From Leifsonia tongyongensis (GTDB lineage: Bacteria; Actinomycetota; Actinomycetes; Actinomycetales; Microbacteriaceae), in contig NZ_JAAGWY010000001.1 in NCBI RefSeq assembly GCF_010686705.1, positions 434,001-498,000 on the forward strand: a stretch of DNA of 64,000 nucleotides, given 5' to 3'. Position numbers and translations under genes: made by a program. The first letter of the stretch is position 1. The number at the start of each line of letters is the position of its first letter. Shown piece by piece: positions 41,809 to 50,713 of this stretch. Under the pieces are notes generated by a model that was given only the letters and a program-made list of their open reading frames with translations, did no database searches and had not been told where the DNA came from.

Positions 41809-42572
41809 GGTTCCTTCCGCTGCCGGTCGATGACCCGGTTCGATCCCGGGTCGACACCGACGGCCATTCCGCTCGGGATGTCTTTCACGGTGAGCGTGAA
41901 TCCGCCTGGTGCGACGGCGTACGAGAGCGCCATGTACGGTGCGAGCTTCGAGTAGGTGGCGCCGGGCGAGGTCACGGTGCCGTCTGGTGCGACGCTCAGG
42001 GCGGACGGCAACATCCCTTGGGTCTGCTCGTAACTCAACGGTCCGCCGAGCATGAAGACGACATGGACGAGGTTGGCGTGTAGCTGGTTACGAGGGTCGA
42101 TGTTCGCGTCTTCGAACGGTGCGACTACCCGGACGTTCGGGGCAGGTGCTGGTAACGCCCCGGCTTGCACGGCAGGCGCGCCCGGTGGGATCGGTGCGAC
42201 CGCAGCGGTTATTGGCTGAAGCGTCGGGAACGCCGGGACACTTGCCGGGCTGTAGAACGCAATCAGGGACCAGACGCACAGCACTGTCCCGAGAACGCCG
42301 AGGAGGCCGCCCGCGCTGGACAGGAACAGGCTCCCGCCTGCTTTGCGGTACCTGCCCGCGAGGACGACAGCGCTGATCCCGATGGTGGTGAAGAACCAGC
42401 CGGTGTAGCCGGGTCTGCTCGTCGTCGCCAACGGCAGGAACGCCGATATGAGGCCGAGCATCACGGCGACGAGACCGTTCAAGGGGCGAGGTCGTGACCG
42501 GGCCTGTCTCAACGCCTGCGCGGCGGGCTCAGTCCAGTATCCGGCCGGTGACCAGTCTCTCGGTCCGCTCAC
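41805..42572 (-). CDS. Membrane-anchored protein, first of a four-gene operon
   Basis: About 255 aa from a GTG at 42572 with GGGGAAAC upstream. It has about three helices in the first 110 residues and an exported Pro/Ala-rich and globular C-terminal part with VHVVFMLGGPLSYEQ and APGGFTLTVKDIPSG. Function unknown. Linked by a 4-bp overlap to the PH-like gene. Confidence 0.5.
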   Translation of the reverse strand: MSGPRDWSPAGYWTEPAAQALRQARSRPRPLNGLVAVMLGLISAFLPLATTSRPGYTGWFFTTIGISAVVLAGRYRKAGGSLFLSSAGGLLGVLGTVLCVWSLIAFYSPASVPAFPTLQPITAAVAPIPPGAPAVQAGALPAPAPNVRVVAPFEDANIDPRNQLHANLVHVVFMLGGPLSYEQTQGMLPSALSVAPDGTVTSPGATYSKLAPYMALSYAVAPGGFTLTVKDIPSGMAVGVDPGSNRVIDRQRKEP

Positions 42573-42689
42573 GTTTCCCCCAATGTCGACAGCCCCGTCG
42601 ACATGTCTAGCGGGTGCGGTGCGGTGCGTTCGACCCCCAGAACGGCCAAGCCGCTCCCCTTGGACCTTCAAGTGGGTAGAAACAGAGAA

Positions 42690-42719
42690 CGGGGCGCCTT
42701 CCGTGAAGAAGACGCCCCG
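42690..42719 (-). terminator. Hairpin terminator after 42738-43640
   Basis: CGGGGCG pairs with CGCCCCG, with an inner CTTC/GAAG stem. It is 18 nt past the stop of the upstream gene and separates it from the four-gene operon at 42572-39937. Confidence 0.65.
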
Positions 42720-42737
42720 CCCGGGGGTGCAGGTCTG

Positions 42738-43640
42738 TTAGTTCGTGAACGTGCTCTTGTTGTATCCGAAGCCCGGGTTGACGTCCATGACGAGGTGGGC
42801 CGGATCGGCGACCGAGTATGCCTCTTTCCAAGTGGTGGACTGGCCCGCCAGGATGGTCGTCGTCGGTGCATTCCCGATGTCGCCACCGACGTCGAAAATC
42901 GAGTCTGCTTCGGTGCCGCCGGATGACAGGGACGTGTAGACGAGCGGATCGTAGTTCTTGGCGGTGCCGTTCTTGACGGTGATAGTGAACACGATGTTCT
43001 TCGCTTGGGTTGCTCCGGCCGCGGAGTCGCTCGGCGTGAACGGGGTGGGGGTGCTCACCGTGATGGCGAGGCCGTCCTTGTAGGTGACGGTCTGCCCGAA
43101 TTTGAAGTTCGTGTCGGCGGGTGCAGCCGACGGCGCGGCGGAGGCTCCGGCCGCGGCGCTGGCGACCGGCTTGCTCACTGTGTCGTCGACAGCGTTCACG
43201 AACGCAGCTGCGTAGGCCACGATCAAGATGATCGACAGGACCCCTGCGACGAACGAAAGGATTGTGCCAGTGATGGCGATCGGCTTCGAGGCGCGCTTCT
43301 GGAAGATCGCGACGATTCCCAGAGCAAGACCGACGAGTGCGACGAACGCGGCGAAGAAGTTGACGAACGGGATGAACGCGAGAACGAAGGCGATGATGCC
43401 GAGTACTAGCGATGTGACAGCGAGGCCGTTGGTCTTCTCTTTCACGAGGGTCACTGGGATGCCGGGAGTCGGCTCCCCGTAAGGCGGGTTCTGGTAGGTT
43501 GCGACTGGCGTCTGCGTGGGTGCTTGCTGCTGCACCGGGTAGGCGGGAGGTGCCGGTGGTGTGGGCGGCATCAGTGCGGCGGGCGGCTCGACAGGTATGG
43601 TTGGCGGCTGCTCTGATTCGGGCTGTGTGGGATCACTCAT
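42738..43640 (-). CDS. DUF4190/DUF4352-type membrane-anchored protein
   Basis: A 300-aa protein. A Pro-rich cytosolic tail (about 1-70) is followed by two helices of DUF4190 type (LAVTSLVLGIIAFVLAFIPF and a second pair), a third helix, an Ala/Ser linker and a C-terminal DUF4352-like beta domain (about 185-300). The start at 43640 (MSDPTQPESEQ) is chosen because the upstream residues are not typical. This architecture is common in actinobacteria and of unknown role. Followed by its own terminator. Confidence 0.7.
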   Translation of the reverse strand: MSDPTQPESEQPPTIPVEPPAALMPPTPPAPPAYPVQQQAPTQTPVATYQNPPYGEPTPGIPVTLVKEKTNGLAVTSLVLGIIAFVLAFIPFVNFFAAFVALVGLALGIVAIFQKRASKPIAITGTILSFVAGVLSIILIVAYAAAFVNAVDDTVSKPVASAAAGASAAPSAAPADTNFKFGQTVTYKDGLAITVSTPTPFTPSDSAAGATQAKNIVFTITVKNGTAKNYDPLVYTSLSSGGTEADSIFDVGGDIGNAPTTTILAGQSTTWKEAYSVADPAHLVMDVNPGFGYNKSTFTN

Positions 43641-44088
43641 GGTGTTGAGCCTGTCAGTAACCTGTGACAACCCTTAGCCCCAGTTCGGGCTTGCGGATTG
43701 CGGAGCTCCGACCTCGAGGGCAGAGGCTATTCGTCGGCGATGGGCGTATTCGCGCGGGCTGCCATGTTCAGATCCATCGGGACCGGCTTGTCTACGCTAA
43801 CGAGACAGGCGCAGGCCGAGGTGAGTGTTTGGTGCCCCAGTTCGGGGCGAGGTTGTGGTTGGTCTGTGAGTGGTTACGGGCAGCGAGCATCACCATCCCC
43901 GCCCGATCGACGCGGACAGTACGCTGAGGCGTTCCCGCCGCCAGTCGACCCCCGGACACAGGTCAGGTTCGGCAGGAAGCGCTGATGGTCGGGGGAACAA
44001 TTCGTATCTTGTAGCGGCCGATACTGCCGGGGCTAATTTACGGAGTCTCTGCGGGTTCTCCGGCGAAGGTGCGCCGCGAATTAGGCGT
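43641..44088. other. Intergenic region without a supported gene
   Basis: About 450 bp between two minus-strand genes. The right half should carry the terminator of the gene at 44089. CCCCAGTTCGGG-type short repeats occur near 43679 and 43833. No gene supported. Confidence 0.4.
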
Positions 44089-44703
44089 TCAGCCGAACAA
44101 GGTCTGCAGGAGCCTCGGCGTGTAGGTCTCGGGTCCGGCGTTGTTCCAGTCCGAGGCGAGCCAGACGCCCCTCCCGAGGAACTGGGACTCGCCGATTGAC
44201 ACTCCAGTGTGAGAGTCGTCCGTCAGGCACCATTCGCCGTCGTACTCCGCGCTGCACCCCCAGCCGAGTTCTTTCAACCGCGTGAGCGCAGCTTGCCTCG
44301 TCGCGTCATCGACCTGACGCAGCTGAGTGGTGAGGAACGTGGTGCTCGGGCCGGTGGCAGGCGCCCAGTCGCAGATCACGCCCGGATCGGCGGACAACAT
44401 GCCTGCCAGCGTCGGGTCGTAGGTGCCGAATCCATCAGCGATGGATCGCAGTGTGCCCGGCCCGGACTTCCAGGCCGGGTTCAGCTTCAACGAACCGTCC
44501 GGCGAGACGAACGTCTCCAGGCCGCGGAAGAGTCCGTTGCAGTCAGCCGGCAGCCCATCGACGATACCCGGCGTCGTGACTGGTGCGGCTGCGGCAGCCG
44601 CGGCCGAGCTCCGGGATGGGGTCGGCGCGCCTGCGGCTGGCGCACTGCAACCAGCAAGAGCAAGAACCACGATGCAGAGAACGGTGGCGGAGGAAAGCTT
44701 CAC
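44089..44703 (-). CDS. Lipoprotein of unknown function
   Basis: About 204 aa from a GTG at 44703 (an ATG at 44724 adds seven residues). The lipobox is LALAGC, followed by an Ala/Ser/Pro linker. The globular part has four or more cysteines (ADCNG, VICDW, WGCSAEYDGEWC). No recognised domain. A single-gene unit. Confidence 0.6.
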   Translation of the reverse strand: MKLSSATVLCIVVLALAGCSAPAAGAPTPSRSSAAAAAAAPVTTPGIVDGLPADCNGLFRGLETFVSPDGSLKLNPAWKSGPGTLRSIADGFGTYDPTLAGMLSADPGVICDWAPATGPSTTFLTTQLRQVDDATRQAALTRLKELGWGCSAEYDGEWCLTDDSHTGVSIGESQFLGRGVWLASDWNNAGPETYTPRLLQTLFG

Positions 44704-44988
44704 ACCGCCGACAGTACCCGACATGCTTGCCGCCCGAAGAAGCCTTGGCGGGGCGCCCGCCGAGCATCCCACCGTCAGGGTCGAAGAGCCACTACCCGAC
44801 AGTTCTACCCGAGACGAGTCGAAACGGACAAAGGGCCGCGCAACTTCCCCCAATATCAGCGCGAGCTGCCGAACCGGACACAGGTGGTGGGGATTTCCAC
44901 ACCAGCCTCGGCAGCCAGCTCCCCGCGCGGTCGGCGGCCGAGGTCTGATGAGCTCACCGTGACAACTGCGGCGCTCGTTGTACGTGCG

Positions 44989-45201
44989 TCAGGAGAGGAA
45001 CACGTCGTCCGCGTCTGCGCTGATCACTTCGATCGGGTAGATGCGCGGGTGCTTCGTCATCACCCAGACGCGTGCGTCCTGCGGGTACTCGGCAAGAATC
45101 TCGATGAGATCTGCGACGGTCCAATGCTGGTAGTCGTCAGACCCGAGGATGCGGCGGTTGACGCTCCGGCGGAGCTTGTAGCCTTCGGGAACAGCAGACA
45201 T
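44989..45201 (-). CDS. Small hypothetical protein
   Basis: A 70-aa protein (74 if the ATG at 45213 is used) with the phrase TVADLIEILAEYPQDARVWV, a pattern common to short actinobacterial and phage proteins. No function known. It is preceded by a gap with weak frames. Confidence 0.5.
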   Translation of the reverse strand: MSAVPEGYKLRRSVNRRILGSDDYQHWTVADLIEILAEYPQDARVWVMTKHPRIYPIEVISADADDVFLS

Positions 45202-45505
45202 GGAAATGTCCAATCAGTACAACGCCTCAGCGTTGGCACCGGAATCTGTTCATACGTCCAACCTAAGCGGTTTCACTTGACGGGCGTGCGTTGACTCAGC
45301 CTTTGGCGCGAATCGCGTCATCGAAGGCCCAAACCAGATCGCGGACCGCTGCCGGCAGGCCGTAGATCGCGTCCGTGTCGCGGAAGTGATAACGCGAGCC
45401 ATCGCGTACCAGTCGATCCCGCGGACGTAGTTCAAGAAATCGGTCACAGTTGCGGGTTGACCCGCGCTTGCGAATTTTTAGTTTGTCTAAGACCGCATTC
45501 AAACA

Positions 45506-45534
45506 TTGACTAAAGATTTCAAAAGTTTTAGAAT
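45506..45534 (+). promoter_or_regulatory. Consensus-like sigma-70 promoter of 45564-46049
   Basis: TTGACT (45506-45511), 17 nt, TAGAAT (45529-45534). The region is strikingly AT-rich for this genome. The octamer TCTAAGAC occurs on both sides (45486-45493 and 45538-45545), the second just after the -10 site, as a repressor site would. Confidence 0.65.
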
Positions 45535-45563
45535 CCATCTAAGACATTATCTAAAGGAGAATC

Positions 45564-46049
45564 ATGGACGGCACGCTAAGTATTCACGGAGACCTCGCTG
45601 TCCTGAGCGGCCTCGCGGAAAAGATCAATGCATGGGTCGCCGATGCGGTCGCCACTGAGGTCGAGCCCGACGCGTGGGGCGGTTGGACCATCGACACCAT
45701 GATCGTTCTACTCGAACGCCTCCACCCGTGGCAACTGCTGCTCACCAGTTTTATGGCGCGAGGGAATGGTCAGCGAAGTGATAACGAAGTGCGCGAGAAG
45801 TTCGCCATCGGAGACAGTGGGCTTCGTGGCCAGACGGGGCCGATCTCAAAGCACATATTGAAGATGAAGGCAGCCGGGATCATCCCGGGTGACGCCTCAT
45901 ACCTAGTGAGGGTCGACCGCACGACTCAGCCCGCCATGTTTGTCACGCCAGCTGATCTGGTACCCATCGTGCAAGTCGCCCTGTCGAGGCCCGCTATCGA
46001 GAGGGCGCTGGACGAAGCTCGCAAGTCTCAGGGGTTGGATGAACGGTAA
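45564..46049 (+). CDS. Hypothetical winged-helix-like protein
   Basis: A 161-aa protein with an AAAGGAG site before the ATG. The middle (ARGNGQRSDNEVREKFAIGD and a following GPISKHILKMKAAGII) looks like a winged helix-turn-helix, followed by a basic/aromatic strand (RVDRTTQPAMFVTPADLV). Possibly a DNA-binding or phage-related protein. It has the strongest promoter-like sequence in the window. Confidence 0.55.
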   Translation: MDGTLSIHGDLAVLSGLAEKINAWVADAVATEVEPDAWGGWTIDTMIVLLERLHPWQLLLTSFMARGNGQRSDNEVREKFAIGDSGLRGQTGPISKHILKMKAAGIIPGDASYLVRVDRTTQPAMFVTPADLVPIVQVALSRPAIERALDEARKSQGLDER

Positions 46050-46366
46050 GCGGGCGCGAGCAAGGGGGGCACCTTCGGTCAGTTCGACTCTCCTCGAGTC
46101 GGTGGGCTGGCAGCATGTGATAGTCCCCGTTCCCCGGGCCAGTCTGGGAGCAAATGAAGCGCGACGAACCGTTTGAACGCGTCGGGCGCCTCGCCCGCCG
46201 AGCCCGAAGAACGATCCATTTCGGACACCGCCACGGCGTAGAGCCGCCTCCAAGCGCTGATGCATCCGTCGCTGCGGGCACCGCGCAGCAGACTGGCCGC
46301 CACCTTTTTAAGGGTCTGGCTGCGGGTTCCGGGTGCCGCTAGCGTTGAACGATCGAGAGGACGTGT
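46050..46366. other. Intergenic region without a supported gene
   Basis: About 317 bp. A CGCC-rich segment near 46180-46300 contains only short frames. No repeat or hairpin stands out. Confidence 0.4.
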
Positions 46367-46933
46367 ATGTCTGAAGTCGAAACTCCTTCACCAGCGCCCG
46401 GATGGTACGCCGATCCTGCGAGCGGCACGCAGTTGCGATGGTGGGCCGGTGCAGAGTGGACGTCGCACACGCAGCCCTTTGCGCCGCCAGTGGCGCTGAA
46501 GCCGGTGGGTGCGCCCACGCCTGAGGATCTCGAGGCGGAGGCCTACACCCCGTTCGCAGGACGGCAGCACGATCAAGCCCAGCCGGCTGCCGAGCAGGCG
46601 CCACCACGCAACCGGCAGGCCTACACCGGCAGGAACTTCGGGATTCTGGCCGTCATCGTCGTGATCGTGACTCTGATAGCCGTGGACCTCGCGGCACACA
46701 TCCCCGGTTCCGACTGGGCGGTATACGCGCTCTATATCGGCGTGGTCCTCGCACCCGGGCTTGCGATCTCCGGGATCGTGTTCTCCTCGATCGGCCTAGC
46801 GAAGATCCGCACCCGTGGCGCCGCCGGTGTTGCCGCTGCTGGGCTCACCCTCGGCATCATCTTCACCTTCGCGCCATTCTGGATCGGCATCGGGCTAGGC
46901 ATCATCCTGGGATTGTCACCGCACGCTGGCTGA
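46367..46933 (+). CDS. DUF2510 protein with DUF4190-like helices
   Basis: A 188-aa protein. The N-terminal DUF2510 motif PAPGWYADPASGTQLRWWAG with WTSHTQPF is clear. A Pro/Gln-rich linker is followed by three helices with AISGIVFSSIGLAKIRTRG, as in DUF4190. This pairing is frequent in actinobacterial membrane proteins. It converges on the gene at 46991. Confidence 0.75.
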   Translation: MSEVETPSPAPGWYADPASGTQLRWWAGAEWTSHTQPFAPPVALKPVGAPTPEDLEAEAYTPFAGRQHDQAQPAAEQAPPRNRQAYTGRNFGILAVIVVIVTLIAVDLAAHIPGSDWAVYALYIGVVLAPGLAISGIVFSSIGLAKIRTRGAAGVAAAGLTLGIIFTFAPFWIGIGLGIILGLSPHAG

Positions 46934-46990
46934 GCCAACGAACTCCAGCTATCACCAGTATGTGTTCGCGTGTAGTTTGCGCTCCGCCGC

Positions 46991-47545
46991 CTATTTGATG
47001 AGCGAGGTTGAGGTCGGGTCGACGACTACGTTCAGGCCCATACGGATCGTGCCTGCAGGAGTCGCGCTGTTGGATGAGATCAATCGGGCGCTACCCGAGC
47101 CCGCCGCCGCAACGCCGAGCGGAAGCCGTTCAGCACATCCTTGCGCCCATGGCTTTGAAGTGTCAGAAGGCAGTATCAGCAGGCAAGCCTGGCCGTCCTT
47201 CGAAACCGAAAGGTAGTAGGAGGCTGCCGAAGTCTGTCCGGCCAATCGCGACGACCCTGCAACGATCAGGTTTGAGTCGAATCCTGGGAGGCCCGTGGGG
47301 ATGGTGTCTGCGTGCCGCTGGGGTTGAGCGAGAGTGGGAATCGCTGCGGCAGCGCCAGACAGCGTGCTCTTCGGTTTCTGGGCGAGGGCCACCGCACCTA
47401 GGGTCGCTGCCGATCCAATGGCCGCGCCTACGAGAAGGCAGACGAGTGGGATGACGACGCCGCCGATGGAGGCGGCCTTTCCGGTGCGAGTTATCGGTTG
47501 GTCACTCGTGGCCGCCTCCGCTGGCGGATCAAGGTCCACGCTCAT
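46991..47545 (-). CDS. Membrane-anchored hypothetical, distal to the two-component operon
   Basis: A 184-aa protein with one helix (about 28-55) and an extracytoplasmic domain containing two cysteines (DGQACLLIL and WAQGCAERL) that could form a disulfide. It lies 22 nt after a 32-aa frame on the same strand and so may belong to the kinase-regulator operon. Confidence 0.5.
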   Translation of the reverse strand: MSVDLDPPAEAATSDQPITRTGKAASIGGVVIPLVCLLVGAAIGSAATLGAVALAQKPKSTLSGAAAAIPTLAQPQRHADTIPTGLPGFDSNLIVAGSSRLAGQTSAASYYLSVSKDGQACLLILPSDTSKPWAQGCAERLPLGVAAAGSGSARLISSNSATPAGTIRMGLNVVVDPTSTSLIK

Positions 47546-47567
47546 CTCGCCCCCAACAATGCAGCCT

Positions 47568-47666
47568 TCATGACTGCAAGTATTCTCGCGCTTGTTCGAG
47601 AAGCGCGATCATATCGATTGGCTGGGTCGGCGGTAATTCGAGAGCGGCTGGGTCGATCGTGGACAT
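47568..47666 (-). CDS. Possible 32-residue peptide
   Basis: An ATG at 47666 encodes MSTIDPAALELPPTQPIDMI, then ALLEQAREYLQS. It lies between the secreted protein gene and the membrane protein gene on the same strand, with a GAAAGG site upstream. It has the length and composition of a small regulatory peptide, but no maturation enzymes are nearby. Confidence 0.4.
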   Translation of the reverse strand: MSTIDPAALELPPTQPIDMIALLEQAREYLQS

Positions 47667-47706
47667 CTGTGTGCCTTTCGGTTGTGGACTCGGTGAAGCT
47701 GGAGTG

Positions 47707-48621
47707 TCAGTTGCCGGCCAGTTGAAGACGGGCGAGCGCCGCAAGGACAGTTTCGCGATAGGCCTCATTCGCGTTGCCGACCCGGTTGAACAGGTCTTCG
47801 TCCTTCTTCGGTACGGAAGCCTGCCGTTTCCATTCGGCCTCGTAGAGGGCGTTTCGGTAGCCGGATGTGGCCTGGCAGCCGACATCCTTCAGTGCGAGGT
47901 CGCGCTCGGCCTGGCTCACGGTCGAGCCCTCGACGTTCGTCGCAAAGCGATCCGCCACGGAGAGCGACGGCATATCGGCAGGCGAGGCAGGCAGCGGTTG
48001 ATGGAGAAAGGTGCCGCCCATGCATACCTGCCACTGACGGGCCGCAGCCACGACTGGCCCATCGCTTTGTGCCGCGTCGTAGGCGGCGTTGCTGAGCGCG
48101 ACGGCGTACTGACTCGCCTGATCCCGCTGCCACGAGGGCAGCGGGATCACCTTTTCCACCTTCTTCAGGCACGCGACGAAGGCCTCGTACTCCGCGTCAC
48201 TGATCGGACGCGCGTTCAATTCTTGGGTGGCGAGCAGTCCCGGGTCGTGAGTCGGGGCCGGATGGTAGCCCCGATCTTGTACCACAGCTGCTGTCAACGG
48301 CCGCTGGACTGTCACGTCTCCAAGATGGTTACTGGCGGCTTCAATGTCCCGTTTCGGGACTTCCCACGTGTAGCCGGCGGCGGCCATGCACGGAATCGTC
48401 TGCAGACTCTCAACATAGGTCGCCGTGACTTCGCTGACCAAGATGTACCGATCGAGCGGCATCACCCAGGCATCCACATCCTTCTGCGGAAGGTCCGGCG
48501 TCGGCCCGGTCGCCCACGCCGGCAGCCCAGCCAGCGCCACACCGGCGACAGCCAGCACGACAACGCATCCCGTCACGATCTTGGCGATGCGTTGCCGACG
48601 CCCCGTTCGAGTTGTCGTCAC
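47707..48621 (-). CDS. Secreted hypothetical protein coupled to the response regulator
   Basis: A 304-aa protein with an N-terminal helix or signal peptide (about 14-38, ending PAWA). The exported part has four cysteines (TIPCMAAAGY, FVACLKK, WQVCMGG, VGCQATSG), likely two disulfides. Its GTG start overlaps the response-regulator stop, so it is translated with the signalling genes and may be a sensor partner or output. No recognised family. Confidence 0.6.
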   Translation of the reverse strand: MTTTRTGRRQRIAKIVTGCVVVLAVAGVALAGLPAWATGPTPDLPQKDVDAWVMPLDRYILVSEVTATYVESLQTIPCMAAAGYTWEVPKRDIEAASNHLGDVTVQRPLTAAVVQDRGYHPAPTHDPGLLATQELNARPISDAEYEAFVACLKKVEKVIPLPSWQRDQASQYAVALSNAAYDAAQSDGPVVAAARQWQVCMGGTFLHQPLPASPADMPSLSVADRFATNVEGSTVSQAERDLALKDVGCQATSGYRNALYEAEWKRQASVPKKDEDLFNRVGNANEAYRETVLAALARLQLAGN

Positions 48622-49307
48622 AGTCCTCTCCTTGCTGACTGCTTCTGGCCGGCGACCAGACCGTACTCGTACGCGTAGATGACGATATGCACCCGGCTTC
48701 GGAGGTTGAGCTTGCTGAGCACGGATCGCACGTGCGTCTTCACCGTCGCCTCACTGAGCTGGGCCCGTGCAGCGATCTGCGAATTCGTGCACCCGTCAGC
48801 GACCGCGAGCATGACCTCGCACTCGCGCGGACTCAGCCGTTCGTGTAGCGACCCCGGTCGGCCCGGATGCGCCGCGCTGAATTCGCGAACCAGTCCCAAC
48901 GCTGCGACCTCGGTCGCTGTGGGCTGCCCTCTATGCGTGCCGCGGATCGTGGCAAGCACATCCGCTGGCGTCGCATCCTTGGTGAGGAACGCGGAGGCGC
49001 CAGCCCGCAGCGCACTGTAGACAGCTTCGTCTCTCTGGATGGTTGTCAGCACGATCACCCGGGGCGAGTCCTCGGGCTTGCGGCCGTTGAGGATGAGCTT
49101 CGTCGCTTCGATGCCGTTGAGGACGGGCATCCGCAGATCCATCAGCACGATGTCCGGCCGGACCCGCTCGAACAGCGTGACGCTTTCTCGGCCGTCGGAT
49201 GCAGTCCCGACGCATTCGAGGTCCGGCTGCGCCTCGATGAGCATCCGCATGCCCGAGGCGAACAGGGGCTGATCGTCGACGATGGCGACGCGGATGGGGT
49301 CGGCCAT
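48618..49307 (-). CDS. NarL/LuxR-family response regulator
   Basis: A 229-aa protein from the ATG at 49307. The receiver domain has VAIVDDQPLF, the phosphorylated Asp in IVLMDLRMPVLNG and the switch Thr/Lys in VLTTIQ and LTKDATP. The C-terminal LuxR-type helix-turn-helix is LSPRECEVMLAVADG with SEATVKTHVRSVLSKL. Start overlaps the kinase stop (TGATG). Confidence 0.88.
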   Translation of the reverse strand: MADPIRVAIVDDQPLFASGMRMLIEAQPDLECVGTASDGRESVTLFERVRPDIVLMDLRMPVLNGIEATKLILNGRKPEDSPRVIVLTTIQRDEAVYSALRAGASAFLTKDATPADVLATIRGTHRGQPTATEVAALGLVREFSAAHPGRPGSLHERLSPRECEVMLAVADGCTNSQIAARAQLSEATVKTHVRSVLSKLNLRSRVHIVIYAYEYGLVAGQKQSARRGL

Positions 49308-50584
49308 CACTGCTCGGACCCTGCGGTCGCAGCCGACGCGAGTGCCTGGGCGGGAATCGAAGCGGTCACCACGAATTCGTCGTCGGCCGATCGCTCGGTC
49401 GTCAGCCATCCCCCTGCCAGCCGTGCCCGTTCCTTCATTCCGTGGATGCCCACCCCGGCACCCATTGCGACAGCGGCGGGGTTGCCCAGCGTTCGACTCA
49501 CAGATGACACGGTCACTTTCACGTCGTGGTCCTCCCAGGTCAGCGTCACTTTCACCGCCACACCGGGACCGCCGTACTTGAGCGCGTTCGTCAGCGATTC
49601 CTGCACGATCCGGTACACCGCGAGCTCATGGGATGGGGACAGCCGACCGCTCCCCTCAACCTCGAGGACCGCATCCATCCCGACCGTCCGCATGTGACTG
49701 ACCAGCCCCGCGAGGTCAGCGATCGTCTCGCGCGGCTCGACCGCCTCGTCATCGTTCTGGATGCGCTCGACCAGCCCCCGCACGTCGAGAAGCGCTTCAC
49801 GGCTGACGTCGGGGATGGCCTGGACCGATTCCGTGACAGCCGCCGGACGCACGCTCGCGAGCGCCACCGCACCTTGCGCCTGCGACACGATGATCGCGAG
49901 CGAATGGGCCAGGGCATCGTGGACGTCGCGGGCGATCCGTGCGCGATCCTGGGCGAGCCGCAACTCCAGGTCGGCCTGCTCGTAGCGGCTCTCCGACTCC
50001 CGCAGCTCGACGGAGAGCAGACGGCGACTGAAGAACCCGCGCAACGCTATCCCAACCGCCCACGCGGCCGCGAAGACTCCGAACGCGGCCAGGGCCACGA
50101 GGATCGCGAGACTTCCGAGGAATGCTCCGGCATCGTGTTCAAGTGGATGTGGTGAGAGCGGCGCGACGAGGGAGGCTCCCGCACCGCGATCAAGCGGATT
50201 CGGTGAGAGCGGCGCGACGAAAGCCAATGCCATCAGGACGGAGGCCGCAGCGCCGGCCGGAAGAGCGAGGTAGCGGGTGACTTTCTGCCCGCGCAGTCCG
50301 ACGAAGAACGCGACGATCGCGGCGGCAACGTAGGTCGCCCACGTCGTATTGCTCGGCGCTACTGCAAGTCCGGCAGCCTGCAGAGCGGGGACCGCGACGA
50401 TCAGGCCAAGCGAGAGTGTTGGCATCCACGTCGAAAGCCCGATGGCGAGTGCGAACAGAGCGAAGACTGTCGCATTCGCGCTCAGCCCCGATCGCGACCA
50501 CTCCCCCACGACCCACAGAACGAAATACACAATGGCCACCGCGGGCGCGAGCCAGGTGCGGCCATGCCGCGCCAAGGTATTCAT
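49307..50584 (-). CDS. NarL-type sensor histidine kinase (HisKA_3)
   Basis: A 425-aa kinase with about six helices in the first 185 residues, no large extracellular sensor, then the HisKA_3 motif RIARDVHDALAHSLAIIVSQ (phospho-His in DVHD) and a GHKL ATPase with ESLTNALKYGG and GAGVGIHGMKERARLAGG. The membrane part contains a 17-residue tandem duplication. DesK-like sensors of this type read membrane state. Partner is the regulator at 48618-49307. Confidence 0.87.
   Translation of the reverse strand: MNTLARHGRTWLAPAVAIVYFVLWVVGEWSRSGLSANATVFALFALAIGLSTWMPTLSLGLIVAVPALQAAGLAVAPSNTTWATYVAAAIVAFFVGLRGQKVTRYLALPAGAAASVLMALAFVAPLSPNPLDRGAGASLVAPLSPHPLEHDAGAFLGSLAILVALAAFGVFAAAWAVGIALRGFFSRRLLSVELRESESRYEQADLELRLAQDRARIARDVHDALAHSLAIIVSQAQGAVALASVRPAAVTESVQAIPDVSREALLDVRGLVERIQNDDEAVEPRETIADLAGLVSHMRTVGMDAVLEVEGSGRLSPSHELAVYRIVQESLTNALKYGGPGVAVKVTLTWEDHDVKVTVSSVSRTLGNPAAVAMGAGVGIHGMKERARLAGGWLTTERSADDEFVVTASIPAQALASAATAGSEQ
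50121..50222. repeat. 51-bp tandem duplication inside the kinase gene
   Basis: Two in-frame units encode VAPLSPNPLDRGAGASL and VAPLSPHPLEHDAGAFL, between membrane helices of the kinase. The two share GTGAGAGCGGCGCGACGA exactly. It lengthens one loop. Confidence 0.75.
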
Positions 50585-50713
50585 ATCGTCACGCTAGGGG
50601 ACGGATGGTGCTCGGCAGCGTTGATGCGCGTCGAATTCATCCAAAGTGATGAGACAGAATCCTCCGATTCGTTTCTAATGATCCGCGACTTGAGGCGCAA
50701 GTACGCTGTGCAT

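Noticed and set aside
45296-45538. Minus-strand 80-codon frame running into the promoter of 45564
   Set aside because: Its first 30 codons are the AT-rich promoter region with -35/-10 hexamers of the divergent gene and have no ribosome site. The last part looks protein-like but cannot be supported as a whole gene.
47568-47666. RiPP precursor interpretation of the 32-residue frame
   Set aside because: No lanthipeptide, radical-SAM, YcaO or other modification enzyme is near it. It is kept only as a possible small peptide.
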